The notes below the pieces were generated by a model. It had not been told where the DNA came from and did no database searches. It was given only the letters and a program-made list of their open reading frames with translations. The position numbers and the translations under genes are program-made. This document shows, in pieces, positions 16,397 to 24,617 of a DNA stretch of 64,000 nt (the stretch's first letter is position 1; each line of letters opens with the position of its first letter). The stretch spans positions 310,001-374,000 of the forward strand of contig CANNCO010000002.1 in the NCBI GenBank assembly GCA_947503175.1, given 5' to 3'. This stretch comes from an uncultured Paracoccaceae bacterium (GTDB lineage: Bacteria > Pseudomonadota > Alphaproteobacteria > Rhodobacterales > Rhodobacteraceae).

Positions 16397-17715
16397 TGCC
16401 CGCAACACCTCTCGACAGCGCGCTCTACCGCGATCTTCTGGGTGACCCGGAAATCGCACAACTCTTCACCGATAGTGCCGAGGTTCGCGCGATGCTCCTC
16501 GTGCTCGGATCGCTCGCGCGCGCGCAAGCGACCCATGGCCTGATCCCCGAAACCGCCGCCGCCGCAATCCATCGCGCCAGCCTTGAGGTTCAGATCGACC
16601 CGACTGCGCTTGCCGCCGAAACCGGCACGAACGCGGTCCCCGTTCCCGCCCTCGTCACAGCCTTCCGGGCCGGGATGAACGCCCCCGAACACGCCCAATA
16701 TGTCCATTGGGGCGCGACCAGTCAGGACATCATGGAAACTGCGCTGATGCTGCGGCTCTCCCGCATCCGCGCGGTGTTCGAAACCCGCCTTGCCGAAAGT
16801 CTCGCGACCCTCGCAACGCTTGCCGAAACCCATGCCGATCTGCCCATGGCCGCGCGCACCTATGGTCAGGCGGCGGTGCCCACCTCCTTCGGTGCCGTGA
16901 CGGCAAACTGGGGCCGTCCGCTTCTGGCCCAACACGCCGCCCTGTCCGCCCTCACCCTGCCCGTCTCGCTCTCGGGCGCCGCCGGTACGCTCTCGGCCAT
17001 GGGAGAGAACGGCCCGGCCATCCGCGCAAGCCTCGCCGAAACTCTCGACCTCGCCGATCCGGGCCATAGCTGGCACAGCGACCGCACCCCGGTCATAGGC
17101 CTTGCCGCCACGCTGACCGCGCTCAACGGCGCCCTTGGCAAGATGGGCGAAGACCTGATCCTTCTGACCCAGACCGGCATCGACGAGGTTACGCTTGGCG
17201 CAACTGGCGCGTCTTCGACAATGCCGCAAAAGACCAATCCCGTCGCGCCCAGTATCCTCGCCGCGCTGGCCCGCACGGCGGTGGCGCTCAACACGGCAGT
17301 CCAGGGTGCGGCCCTCCACCGCCGGGAACGCGACGGCGCAGCCTGGATCACCGAATGGCTCACCCTGCCGCAGCTTGTCATGCTGACGGGACGTGCGCTG
17401 GCCACCGCCGCCGATCTTGTCAGCAGGATCGCGCCCAACCCCGACGCTATGGCCCGCAACCTCTCGTTCAATCACGGCCTGATCCATGCCGAGGCGCTGA
17501 CCTTCGCGCTGGCCGCCACGATGCCGCGCCCCGAAGCACAGGCAGAGTCAAAACGCCTCTGCACCAACGCGCGCGAGACCGGCAGATCCCTTGCGGACGT
17601 GGCCCTTGCCGCCCATCCCGATCTTTCACACGACACTTTCGATCCCTCCCGGGGCCTCGGTCAGGCCCCGGAAGAGGCACGTGCCTTCGCGACCACCGTG
17701 CGCGACGGTGGATAG
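16396..17715 (+). CDS. pcaB: 3-carboxy-cis,cis-muconate cycloisomerase
   Basis: A 439-residue fumarase/aspartase-superfamily enzyme of the PcaB type, which lactonises carboxymuconate in the protocatechuate branch of the beta-ketoadipate pathway. The superfamily signature ASSTMPQKTNP occurs at residues 272-282. HWGATSQDIMETA and ARTYGQAAVPTSFG mark the other conserved regions. The length matches PcaB. The start overlaps the BKACE stop by one base (TGATG). The following MFS gene begins directly after its stop, so transport and catabolism are co-expressed. Confidence 0.92.
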   Translation: MPATPLDSALYRDLLGDPEIAQLFTDSAEVRAMLLVLGSLARAQATHGLIPETAAAAIHRASLEVQIDPTALAAETGTNAVPVPALVTAFRAGMNAPEHAQYVHWGATSQDIMETALMLRLSRIRAVFETRLAESLATLATLAETHADLPMAARTYGQAAVPTSFGAVTANWGRPLLAQHAALSALTLPVSLSGAAGTLSAMGENGPAIRASLAETLDLADPGHSWHSDRTPVIGLAATLTALNGALGKMGEDLILLTQTGIDEVTLGATGASSTMPQKTNPVAPSILAALARTAVALNTAVQGAALHRRERDGAAWITEWLTLPQLVMLTGRALATAADLVSRIAPNPDAMARNLSFNHGLIHAEALTFALAATMPRPEAQAESKRLCTNARETGRSLADVALAAHPDLSHDTFDPSRGLGQAPEEARAFATTVRDGG

Positions 17716-18933
17716 ATGGACAGGAAACAGACCCGCCTGCCCCTGACCTTCATCCTGATCACTCTGATGATCGATTCCATGGGCGTCGGCCTGATCATCC
17801 CCGTCATGCCCTCGCTGATACAAGAGGTCGATGGCGGCAACCTCGCCCAGGCAGCGATCTGGGGCGGCGTTCTGACCACCGTCTTCGCGATGATGCAATT
17901 CGTGTTCGGCCCGATCCTCGGCAGCCTGTCAGACCGCTACGGGCGCAGGCCGGTCCTTCTGACATCGCTCGGGATCATGGCGCTCGACTATCTGGTCATG
18001 GCGCTGGCGGGCACGATCTGGCTCCTGCTTATCGGCCGGATCGTTGGCGGGATGACCGCCGCGACACAGGCCGTCGCCTATGCCTTCGTCGCCGACATCT
18101 CGAAACCCGAAGAGAAAGCCGCGCGCTTCGGCCTGATCGGCGCCGCCTTCGGTGTGGGCTTCGTCATCGGCCCGCTGGTCGGCGGGCTTCTGGCCGAATA
18201 CGGCACCCGCGCGCCCTTCTACGCCGCAGCCGCATTGGCCGCCCTCAACTTCGTCTTCGGCTGGTTCGTCCTGCCCGAAACGGTGACCGACCGCATCCGC
18301 CGCCCGTTCCAGTGGACCCGCGCCAACCCCTTCGGCGCGTTCAGGGCCCTGTCGAACCTGCCCGGCATCTCACATCTCGTGGGCATGTTCTTTCTCTATC
18401 AGGTGGCCTTCATGGTCTATCCGGCGATCTGGGCCTTCTTCACCGAGGCCCGCTTTGGCTGGGACCCGGCGATGATCGGCTTTTCGCTCGCGGCCTTCGG
18501 CATCGCGATGGCAATCGTGCAAGGCGGCCTGATCGGCTGGATCGTCAAACGACTGGGAGAGGTCGGCACACTGAAGTTCGGCCTTGCCTTCAACGCCATC
18601 GCGTTTCTCTCGCTCGCGCTCATCCAAAGCGGCACCGTCGCCCTGATCCTGATGCCAATCACCGCCCTCGGCGCGGTGGTGACACCCTCACTGCAAGGCA
18701 TCATGTCCCGCACCGTCTCGGACGATTCCCAGGGCGAGCTTCAGGGCGTTTTGACCTCTGCCGGATCGCTCGCGATGATCGTCTCACCGATGATCATGAC
18801 GTCCGTGTTCTACGCGTTCACCACGCCCACAGCCCCGATCTTTCTGCCCGGAGCACCGTTCCTTCTGTCCATGGCGCTCATGGGCGCCTGCGTTATCGTT
18901 CTGACCCGCGCCAGCCTCGCCCGGGCGTCCTAA
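17716..18933 (+). CDS. MFS transporter, TetA-like (TCR/Tet) family
   Basis: A 405-residue, 12-helix major facilitator resembling tetracycline/H+ antiporters. The A-motif loop GSLSDRYGRRPVLL lies between helices 2 and 3. ATQAVAYAFVADI and GAAFGVGFVIGPLVGG are typical of the Tet subgroup. Its ATG follows the pcaB stop without a gap. In a catabolic operon it more likely exports a pathway intermediate or moves a substrate than gives drug resistance; its ligand is unknown. Confidence 0.92.
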   Translation: MDRKQTRLPLTFILITLMIDSMGVGLIIPVMPSLIQEVDGGNLAQAAIWGGVLTTVFAMMQFVFGPILGSLSDRYGRRPVLLTSLGIMALDYLVMALAGTIWLLLIGRIVGGMTAATQAVAYAFVADISKPEEKAARFGLIGAAFGVGFVIGPLVGGLLAEYGTRAPFYAAAALAALNFVFGWFVLPETVTDRIRRPFQWTRANPFGAFRALSNLPGISHLVGMFFLYQVAFMVYPAIWAFFTEARFGWDPAMIGFSLAAFGIAMAIVQGGLIGWIVKRLGEVGTLKFGLAFNAIAFLSLALIQSGTVALILMPITALGAVVTPSLQGIMSRTVSDDSQGELQGVLTSAGSLAMIVSPMIMTSVFYAFTTPTAPIFLPGAPFLLSMALMGACVIVLTRASLARAS

Positions 18934-19014
18934 TCGACCCGAGCTGGGTCGTTTTCCGGCAAGCGCACCGCCCTCCATAGCCGCAGGTTGCCCGAAACAT
19001 CGGGAGAGCCTGCC

Positions 19015-20091
19015 ATGGCCCAGATCAAAGCCGCCATCTGCCGTGAATTCGGCGGGCCACTATCCATCGAGACCGTCACCCTGCGCCCGCCCGAGGGCCG
19101 CGAGGTCGAGGTCACACTCGATGCCGTCGCCATCTGCCATTCCGATATCTCCTATGCTGATGGAATCTGGGGCGGAACTCTCCCGGCCATATACGGGCAC
19201 GAGGCTGCGGGGCGCATTACCGCCATGGGCACCGGCGTTCGGGGGCTGAAACTGGGCGACACCGTCATCGCAACGCTGATCCTCTCCTGCGGCACCTGCG
19301 GAAGCTGCGCTTCGGGCCGCCCGGTCGCCTGCGAGACGCCCAAACCCGAAGATAGTCCTCTGACCGACGCAGACGGCACGCCCCTTCCGCAGCCGATGCA
19401 GATCGGTGGCTTTGCGGAACGCGTCGTCGTCGATCAAAGCCAGATCGCCCGCGTCCCGGAAGACCTCGACCCGGCATCCGCCGCGCTTCTTGCCTGCGGT
19501 GTGATCACAGGCGTGGGTGCAGCCGTTAACGCCGCCCACCTGCGCGCGGGCGAGGATGTCGTCGTGATCGGCGCGGGCGGCGTCGGCCTGAACGCCATTC
19601 AGGGCGCGCGGATCGCGGGCGCCCGCCGGATCGTCGCCGTGGACATGACCGACGAGAAACTCGACACCGCCCGCGATTTCGGCGCAACCGACGGCGTTCT
19701 CGCCACCGGAAACCCGGTGACCGAAGCCCGTGCCATCCTCGGACGCGGGGCAGATGTCGTGCTCGTCACCGTGGGCGCGATCCGTGCCTTTCAGGACGCC
19801 CCCGATTACCTCGCCCCGGGCGGTCGCGTTGTGATGGTCGGTATGCCGCCCGTAGGCGCTGCGGCAACCTACGAGCCAGTAAACCTCGCCAGTGCCGGGC
19901 AGTCCCTCATAGGCTCCAAGATGGGCGATACGGTCCTGTCCCGCGACATCCCGTGGCTGGTTGACCTCCATGCGCAAGGCCGCCTGAAACTCGACGAACT
20001 GGTCTCGAAACGCTGGACCCTCGATCAGATCAACGACGCGTTCGACGACACCCGTTCCGGTGGCGCGCGGCGAAACGTCATCGTCTTCTGA
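19015..20091 (+). CDS. Zinc-dependent alcohol dehydrogenase
   Basis: A 358-residue class III-like medium-chain alcohol dehydrogenase. The catalytic zinc ligands are C41 (AICHSD) and H62-E63 (GHEAAG). The structural zinc knuckle is LSCGTCGSCASGRPVAC. The nucleotide-binding motif is GAGGVG. The start at 19015 is set by GGGAGAG 5 bases upstream. It lies 81 bases after the MFS gene on the same strand. It may oxidise an alcohol intermediate or serve as a formaldehyde dehydrogenase-like enzyme; the substrate is unclear. Confidence 0.93.
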   Translation: MAQIKAAICREFGGPLSIETVTLRPPEGREVEVTLDAVAICHSDISYADGIWGGTLPAIYGHEAAGRITAMGTGVRGLKLGDTVIATLILSCGTCGSCASGRPVACETPKPEDSPLTDADGTPLPQPMQIGGFAERVVVDQSQIARVPEDLDPASAALLACGVITGVGAAVNAAHLRAGEDVVVIGAGGVGLNAIQGARIAGARRIVAVDMTDEKLDTARDFGATDGVLATGNPVTEARAILGRGADVVLVTVGAIRAFQDAPDYLAPGGRVVMVGMPPVGAAATYEPVNLASAGQSLIGSKMGDTVLSRDIPWLVDLHAQGRLKLDELVSKRWTLDQINDAFDDTRSGGARRNVIVF

Positions 20092-20100
20092 ACGACCGGA

Positions 20101-20532
20101 CTAAGACTCATTCCAATCATACATCACGATCCCGCCGGTCTCCCGTGCACCCAAACACCGGTACAGCCCCCGCGCCGGGTCATTCTCCGCCTCCGTCGCC
20201 AGCCAGAAACCGTCACATCCCCGATCCCGCGCCGCATCGATCAACCGCCGCACCATCCGCCGCGCCACACCCCGGCGCCGAAACGGCTCGGCGACGCTCA
20301 CCTCGTTGATGAAAAGCTGCGGGGCCTTGTCGGGATGCATCAACACCGTCCCGCTTGCGAACCCCACGACCTCGCCGACCCTAAGCGCCACGGCAAGCGA
20401 ATTCACCCCCGTCTGAAGAAACGCCCATGCCAGGGCCGGATCGATCGGATTGTCAAACGCATCCGGATGCACCCGGTCCAACACCGCCGCATCGTCTGGA
20501 CCCAGCAGACGAATGGTGATTGGGTCGTCCAT
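20101..20532 (-). CDS. GNAT family N-acetyltransferase
   Basis: A 143-residue GNAT enzyme. The acetyl-CoA pyrophosphate loop is VAEPFRRRGVARRMV, preceded by LFINEVSV on strand 4, and the C-terminal part is EAENDPARGLYRCLGAR. The start at 20532 gives the expected N-terminus MDDPITIRLLG; a longer frame to 20595 would run into the divergent gene. It converges with the alcohol dehydrogenase and is divergent from the racemase-family gene, with 31 bases between the two starts. The acceptor substrate is unknown. Confidence 0.9.
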   Translation of the reverse strand: MDDPITIRLLGPDDAAVLDRVHPDAFDNPIDPALAWAFLQTGVNSLAVALRVGEVVGFASGTVLMHPDKAPQLFINEVSVAEPFRRRGVARRMVRRLIDAARDRGCDGFWLATEAENDPARGLYRCLGARETGGIVMYDWNES

Positions 20533-20563
20533 GGAACGGCTCCGGATGAAAAGGCCACGCCCC

Positions 20564-21793
20564 ATGAAACTCGCCGATCTTGATGTGATTGTCACCGCCC
20601 CGCCTGCACCCGGCTGGGGCGGGCGCTACTGGATTCTGGTCAGGCTGACCACCGATGACGGCATCACCGGCTGGGGCGAATGCTATGCCAGCACGGTGGG
20701 GCCGGATGCCATGCGCACGGTCATCGAAGACGTCTTTGCCCGGCACATGGAAGGCGAGAACCCCGAAAACATCGAACTGATGTTCCGCCGCACCTATTCC
20801 TCGGGCTTCACCCAGCGCCCCGACCTAACCGTGATGGGCGCGTTTTCGGGGCTGGAGATCGCCTGTTGGGACATTCTCGGCAAAGCGCACGACCGCCCGG
20901 TCTGGGCGCTTCTGGGCGGTCGGATGAACGACCGCGTGCGCGCCTATACCTATCTCTATCCCCTGCCGCATCACCCGACGCCCGACTTCTGGATCGACGC
21001 CGGCATGGCCGCCGAGGCTGCCGCCGATTGCGTCGCCCGCGGCTATACGGCTGTGAAGTTCGACCCCGCCGGCCCCTATACGATCAGGGGCGGGCACCAG
21101 CCCGCGATGGGCGACCTCAACCGCTCCGAACGGTTCTGCGCCAAGATCCGCGAGGCTGTGGGTAACCGCGCCGATCTCCTCTTTGGCACCCATGGCCAGT
21201 TCACGCCCGCCGGTGCGATCCGCATGGGCCACGCCATCGCACCCCATCAGCCCTTGTGGTTCGAAGAGCCCGTCCCCCCCGATGACGCAGCCGCGCTGGC
21301 CCGCGTCGCCCAAGGGCAACCCGTGCCCGTAGCAACCGGCGAACGGCTCACGACACTCACCGAGTTCAACGCGGCACTTCAGGCTGGTGCGGCGATCCTG
21401 CAACCGGCCCTCGGGCGCGCCGGCGGCCTGAACGAGGCCCGAAAAATCGCGACCTTGGCACAGGCCCACGGCGCGCTCATGGCCCCGCATCTCTATGCCG
21501 GTCCGGTGGAATGGGCCGCGAACATCCACCTCGCCACCGCGATCCCGAACATCCTGATGGCCGAAACCATCGAAACCCCGTTTCACGACGCCCTGATCAA
21601 GGGCGCAATCAAGGTCGAAGAAGGATACATGTCAGCCCCCGAAGCCCCGGGTCTTGGCATCGACGTCGACGAAGACCTCGCCCGCGCCCACCCCTATACA
21701 GACACGGGCCTTCACCTAGAGATGCAGGAAGCGCCCTGCGACTACACCTCCGAAAACATCTTCGAAGGCGGCGCTCCAGCGAAATCAGATTGA
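20564..21793 (+). CDS. Mandelate racemase/muconate lactonizing enzyme family protein
   Basis: A 409-residue enolase-superfamily enzyme. The barrel shows VKFDPAGPY on strand 2, GTHGQFTPAGA on strand 3, WFEEPVPPDD on strand 4, ATGERL on strand 5 and the final MAPHLYAGPVEWAANIH. This pattern, with a histidine in GTHGQ rather than the usual Asp-x-Asn, resembles acid-sugar dehydratases and galactarolactone cycloisomerase-like members. It likely acts on a sugar acid or lactone by proton abstraction next to a carboxylate with Mg2+. It is divergent from the GNAT gene. Confidence 0.9.
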   Translation: MKLADLDVIVTAPPAPGWGGRYWILVRLTTDDGITGWGECYASTVGPDAMRTVIEDVFARHMEGENPENIELMFRRTYSSGFTQRPDLTVMGAFSGLEIACWDILGKAHDRPVWALLGGRMNDRVRAYTYLYPLPHHPTPDFWIDAGMAAEAAADCVARGYTAVKFDPAGPYTIRGGHQPAMGDLNRSERFCAKIREAVGNRADLLFGTHGQFTPAGAIRMGHAIAPHQPLWFEEPVPPDDAAALARVAQGQPVPVATGERLTTLTEFNAALQAGAAILQPALGRAGGLNEARKIATLAQAHGALMAPHLYAGPVEWAANIHLATAIPNILMAETIETPFHDALIKGAIKVEEGYMSAPEAPGLGIDVDEDLARAHPYTDTGLHLEMQEAPCDYTSENIFEGGAPAKSD

Positions 21794-21794
21794 G

Positions 21795-22424
21795 TTATCG
21801 CTGCGGCTGGAAATCCTTGCTGGCCAGCAGTCCCGCCGCAGCAATCATCAGACCGCCACAGACCTTGTTGACCAAGCCTCTCGAATAGCGCCGCAATACC
21901 GCCGCCGTGCGCAGACCCAGCCATCCCCACAAAAGCAGCGTCAGCCCGTCGACAACCAGATAGGTCACCCCAAGGATCAGAAGTTGCGGCACGATCGGCG
22001 CAGCCGGATCGATAAACTGTGGAAACAGCGCGCCGAAGAAGACAACGGCAAACGGATTGGCCATCGACGTGAAAAACCCTTGCCGGAACAACTGCCCGGG
22101 CCGACCGGATGACGCCGCCTCCGCCCCCTCTGCCCTCTCGGACGACAGGATCAGCCGCAGCCCGATCCACGCCAGATAGGCCACGCCGATCCACTTGATC
22201 CAGACAAACGCCGTGGCCGATGTCGCGATGATCGCCGCCAGACCAAACGCCGCCGCCGTCATCTGAATGCAGTTCGCGCTTAGATCCCCCGCAATCGTCG
22301 CCAGACTGCGCCGCATCCCGTGCCGGATACTGTTCGAGATGATCAGAAGCTGGCTCGTGTCGGGCGGCGTGGCAAAGAACACGGCAACCGCCGCCAGATA
22401 GATCAAATAGGTCTCAAGTGGCAT
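21795..22424 (-). CDS. LysE/RhtB family translocator
   Basis: A 209-residue membrane exporter of the LysE superfamily, with about six hydrophobic helices. It opens with MPLETYLIYLAAVAVFFATPPDTSQLLI, where the usual PGP motif is PPD. SMANPFAVVFFGALFPQFIDP carries the conserved helix-4 region. Such proteins export amino acids such as homoserine, threonine or lysine. Its stop lies one base after the convergent racemase-family gene. Confidence 0.9.
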   Translation of the reverse strand: MPLETYLIYLAAVAVFFATPPDTSQLLIISNSIRHGMRRSLATIAGDLSANCIQMTAAAFGLAAIIATSATAFVWIKWIGVAYLAWIGLRLILSSERAEGAEAASSGRPGQLFRQGFFTSMANPFAVVFFGALFPQFIDPAAPIVPQLLILGVTYLVVDGLTLLLWGWLGLRTAAVLRRYSRGLVNKVCGGLMIAAAGLLASKDFQPQR

Positions 22425-22480
22425 CGGCAGGTCCTTTCCTTTGACCCAACCCTAGGGGCGGATCCCGGTCAGGGACAGGC

Positions 22481-22903
22481 TCAATCCACCGATGTCTTCA
22501 AATGATAGGTCAAAGCACGGCTGATCAGCATCCGCACCTTCTCGGGCTGAATCGCATCCGCATCCCGAAAATGCACGGCCCGGTTGCCCTCGTATTCGAA
22601 GTGATCCCGGAAAATCCCCCGGAAGTCCGAAATCAGCGAGGTCTGACAATGGGTATAGATCGCAAAGCCACCTGTCTTCGGCAGCCCCAGCCGGATCGTT
22701 GACCCGGATTTGGTATCCGGTGTCAGATAGGCCGGCTGCCCCCATTTCAGGGTCTCTTCGAGCCGCCCGACCTCTGGCAATTCGCGCGCGACCTGAAAGA
22801 TCAGCCGTCTTAGCCGCAGCAAGCCCGTTCGCGCAGGTTCGGGGAGCGCCTCGAACCGCGCTTTCACATGCAGATCTTGAAACGGCGGGTCGTGATCCAT
22901 CAT
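22481..22903 (-). CDS. DUF1801 domain-containing protein
   Basis: A 140-residue cytosolic protein of the DUF1801 (YdhG-like) family. It has the typical ETLKWGQPAYL core, SGSTIRLGLPKTGGFAIYTHC middle and AIQPEKVRMLISRALTYH end. The function of the family is unknown. It is transcribed in the same direction as, and 56 bases upstream of, the LysE gene. A second, larger DUF1801-type protein lies at 33483-34103. Confidence 0.9.
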   Translation of the reverse strand: MMDHDPPFQDLHVKARFEALPEPARTGLLRLRRLIFQVARELPEVGRLEETLKWGQPAYLTPDTKSGSTIRLGLPKTGGFAIYTHCQTSLISDFRGIFRDHFEYEGNRAVHFRDADAIQPEKVRMLISRALTYHLKTSVD

Positions 22904-22924
22904 CCGACCCTACACGCCTGCCCG

Positions 22925-23311
22925 CTAGCCGGAAACCTGCAGCTTCCCCGAAAGCTGCGCGCCCTTTACAGATGTCATGTATTTCGTCGTGATGTTCGAC
23001 TTGACCCGCGCCGTCTCGTGCAGCGAAATCTCGGAACAGCTCACATTCCCGGTCAGCGTTCCGTGAACAGCGACTTCTTCCGCCGAAACGGTACCCGTCA
23101 CACGCCCGTTTTCCTGAACCTCGACCGCCTGTGCGGTCAGATCGCCGGTGATCAGCCCCATCACCTCGACCCGGCTTTCCTTGGCGATCACATCGCCCTC
23201 AATCGTCAGATCTTCCCCGATCACCGCATTGCGCATGAGCCCACTCCCATCGTTTGACCCTTCGTAAACCCGGACGGGCGGGGTTGCTATCGGGCGCTGC
23301 ACGTTCGGCAA
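22925..23311 (-). CDS. Bactofilin-type polymer-forming cytoskeletal protein
   Basis: A small bactofilin (128 residues) made of short hydrophobic beta-helix repeats such as AVIGEDLTIEGDVIAKESRVEVMGLITGDL. Bactofilins polymerise without nucleotides and scaffold cell-envelope processes. The longest frame starts with TTG at 23311. An internal ATG at 23236, 7 bases after GGGAG, would give a 103-residue protein and may be the real start; the extra 25 residues look disordered. No M23 peptidase partner gene is adjacent. Confidence 0.88.
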   Translation of the reverse strand: MPNVQRPIATPPVRVYEGSNDGSGLMRNAVIGEDLTIEGDVIAKESRVEVMGLITGDLTAQAVEVQENGRVTGTVSAEEVAVHGTLTGNVSCSEISLHETARVKSNITTKYMTSVKGAQLSGKLQVSG

Positions 23312-23366
23312 TCATCCGCCTAAAGTCGCAGCAAACAGAACATCAAGAGAAGCCATTGAAGAAGCC

Positions 23367-23400
23367 CGAAAGTCCGCTTTGCGGACGAAGCGGACTTTCG
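23367..23400. repeat. REP-like palindrome, 13-bp perfect arms
   Basis: CGAAAGTCCGCTT and AAGCGGACTTTCG form a perfect hairpin around an 8-base loop that itself repeats the CGGAC core. It lies in the gap upstream of the histidine phosphatase gene. No T-run follows. The look is that of a dispersed extragenic palindrome; a genome count would confirm this. Confidence 0.6.
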
Positions 23401-23521
23401 CTGCGGTCGCTCCAAAGTCCACTCTTCGCCTTTGGGCAGAAGCGTGCGAAAAACATAATCCGGACTATCTCTGAAGCCAGCCCTAGAATGCTCAGACCCG
23501 CCCCCGAATTCCGAGCGCCTC

Positions 23522-24070
23522 ATGACTGAAAGAGCAGAGTTCATCTTTCTTCGCCATGCCGAAAGCATGGCCAATGCCCAAGCATCGACGCAGATTGCAG
23601 ACCCGATCTTGACACCACGAGGGCTGCAAGAAGCTGCTTCGCTACCGGACTGGATTGCGCCGCGCAACGTGAAGGCAATCTACACAAGCAACACAAGCAG
23701 AGCGCGGGCGACTACGAGTCCATTGGAAGAGGCGTACGGAGTTAAAACCGTTGAAGTGTCCGATATCGACGAGTGGAACCTTGGAATGAATGGCAAAGTC
23801 GATCAGTGGAAATTTCAGGAAATGCTCCAAAGCTGGTGCCAAGGCAATCTTGACGTCAATTTAGAAGGTGCGCCCAATTCTGAAACACTCCGCGATTTGA
23901 TCGCACGGGTCGTGCCTGCATACCAAGCCATACTCAAAGAGCACCGTGATGATGGCGGCGCTGTCATCGTAGTGGGCCACGGTGGAGCGATAAGCTGGAC
24001 GATGCCGAGCCTGCGGCCGGCCGGATGCCACCTGTTTCGTAGACCGCTGCCAATGGGCGCAACGAGGTGA
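23522..24070 (+). CDS. Histidine phosphatase family protein with altered C-terminus
   Basis: A 182-residue member of the phosphoglycerate-mutase-like phosphatases. The phospho-acceptor histidine is in FLRHAESMANAQ. IYTSNTSRARATTSPLEE and the second histidine in VIVVGHGGAISWTMP complete the active site. After that motif the sequence becomes an unusual arginine/proline-rich tail of about 20 residues, so the last helix seems to be replaced. Base composition is less GC-rich than the genes before it. It marks the left part of the accessory region; it may or may not be functional. Confidence 0.78.
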   Translation: MTERAEFIFLRHAESMANAQASTQIADPILTPRGLQEAASLPDWIAPRNVKAIYTSNTSRARATTSPLEEAYGVKTVEVSDIDEWNLGMNGKVDQWKFQEMLQSWCQGNLDVNLEGAPNSETLRDLIARVVPAYQAILKEHRDDGGAVIVVGHGGAISWTMPSLRPAGCHLFRRPLPMGATR

Positions 24071-24177
24071 GAGGAAGATCTTTCATGGTCAATTTAATAG
24101 ACCGAATTTGGTGTGTTTGAGAACAGACAAGCTTTCTATCTTTGACTATTTTTTTGAGCGCGAACGAGGATCAAAGA

Positions 24178-24617
24178 ATGGGCATGCTTATAGATGGCAT
24201 ATGGTGCGAGGAAGACGGCATCATTGAGAAGGGCAACTATCGACGCCCTGCAAGCACCATTCGGGTGCAGGACAGGCCATGCCTTGCGCGCATGATTGGT
24301 GATGAGCCAGACAGATTTTGGCTGATCGCGTCCAAAAGCTGCCCTTGGTCGCACAGGACAGTACTTGTCCGCGGCCTGAAAGGCTTGTCGCTGTCGGTGC
24401 ATTACGCATTCGGCCCTCGGGTCCAGGGATATGTCTTGAACGGTGGCAAAGGCTGGTCGATCCCGGGAACCAAAATCACTGCGCGCCATCTGCACGCGAT
24501 TTATAGTTTTCATGATACAGAATTCACCGGGCGCGCGACGGTGCCCCTGCTATGGGATAGCGCCGCGCAACAGATCGTCTCCAATGAGTCTGCTGATATT
24601 CTCGCAGTGCTGGACCA
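24178..24617 (+). pseudogene. Truncated glutathione S-transferase (glutathionyl-hydroquinone reductase-like)
   Basis: The N-terminal half of a xi-class-like GST. MGMLIDGIW opens it, the catalytic cysteine motif is SKSCPWSHRTVLVRGL, and ATVPLLWDSAAQQIVSNESADILAVLD is the end of the thioredoxin-like domain. ATG at 24178 follows a GAGGATC site. At about 24612-24620 the homology stops, and the frame runs on into the reverse complement of an SMP-30 gene until 24825. The whole helical C-terminal domain is missing, so this is a gene fragment produced by a tail-to-tail rearrangement. Confidence 0.85.

Noticed and set aside
17716-18933. Tetracycline resistance gene
   Set aside because: It has the Tet-type MFS layout, but it is in a catabolic operon without a divergent tetR; family resemblance alone does not show resistance.
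17355-18980. 541-codon frame overlapping pcaB and the MFS gene
   Set aside because: Arginine/proline-rich shadow in another frame of two real genes.
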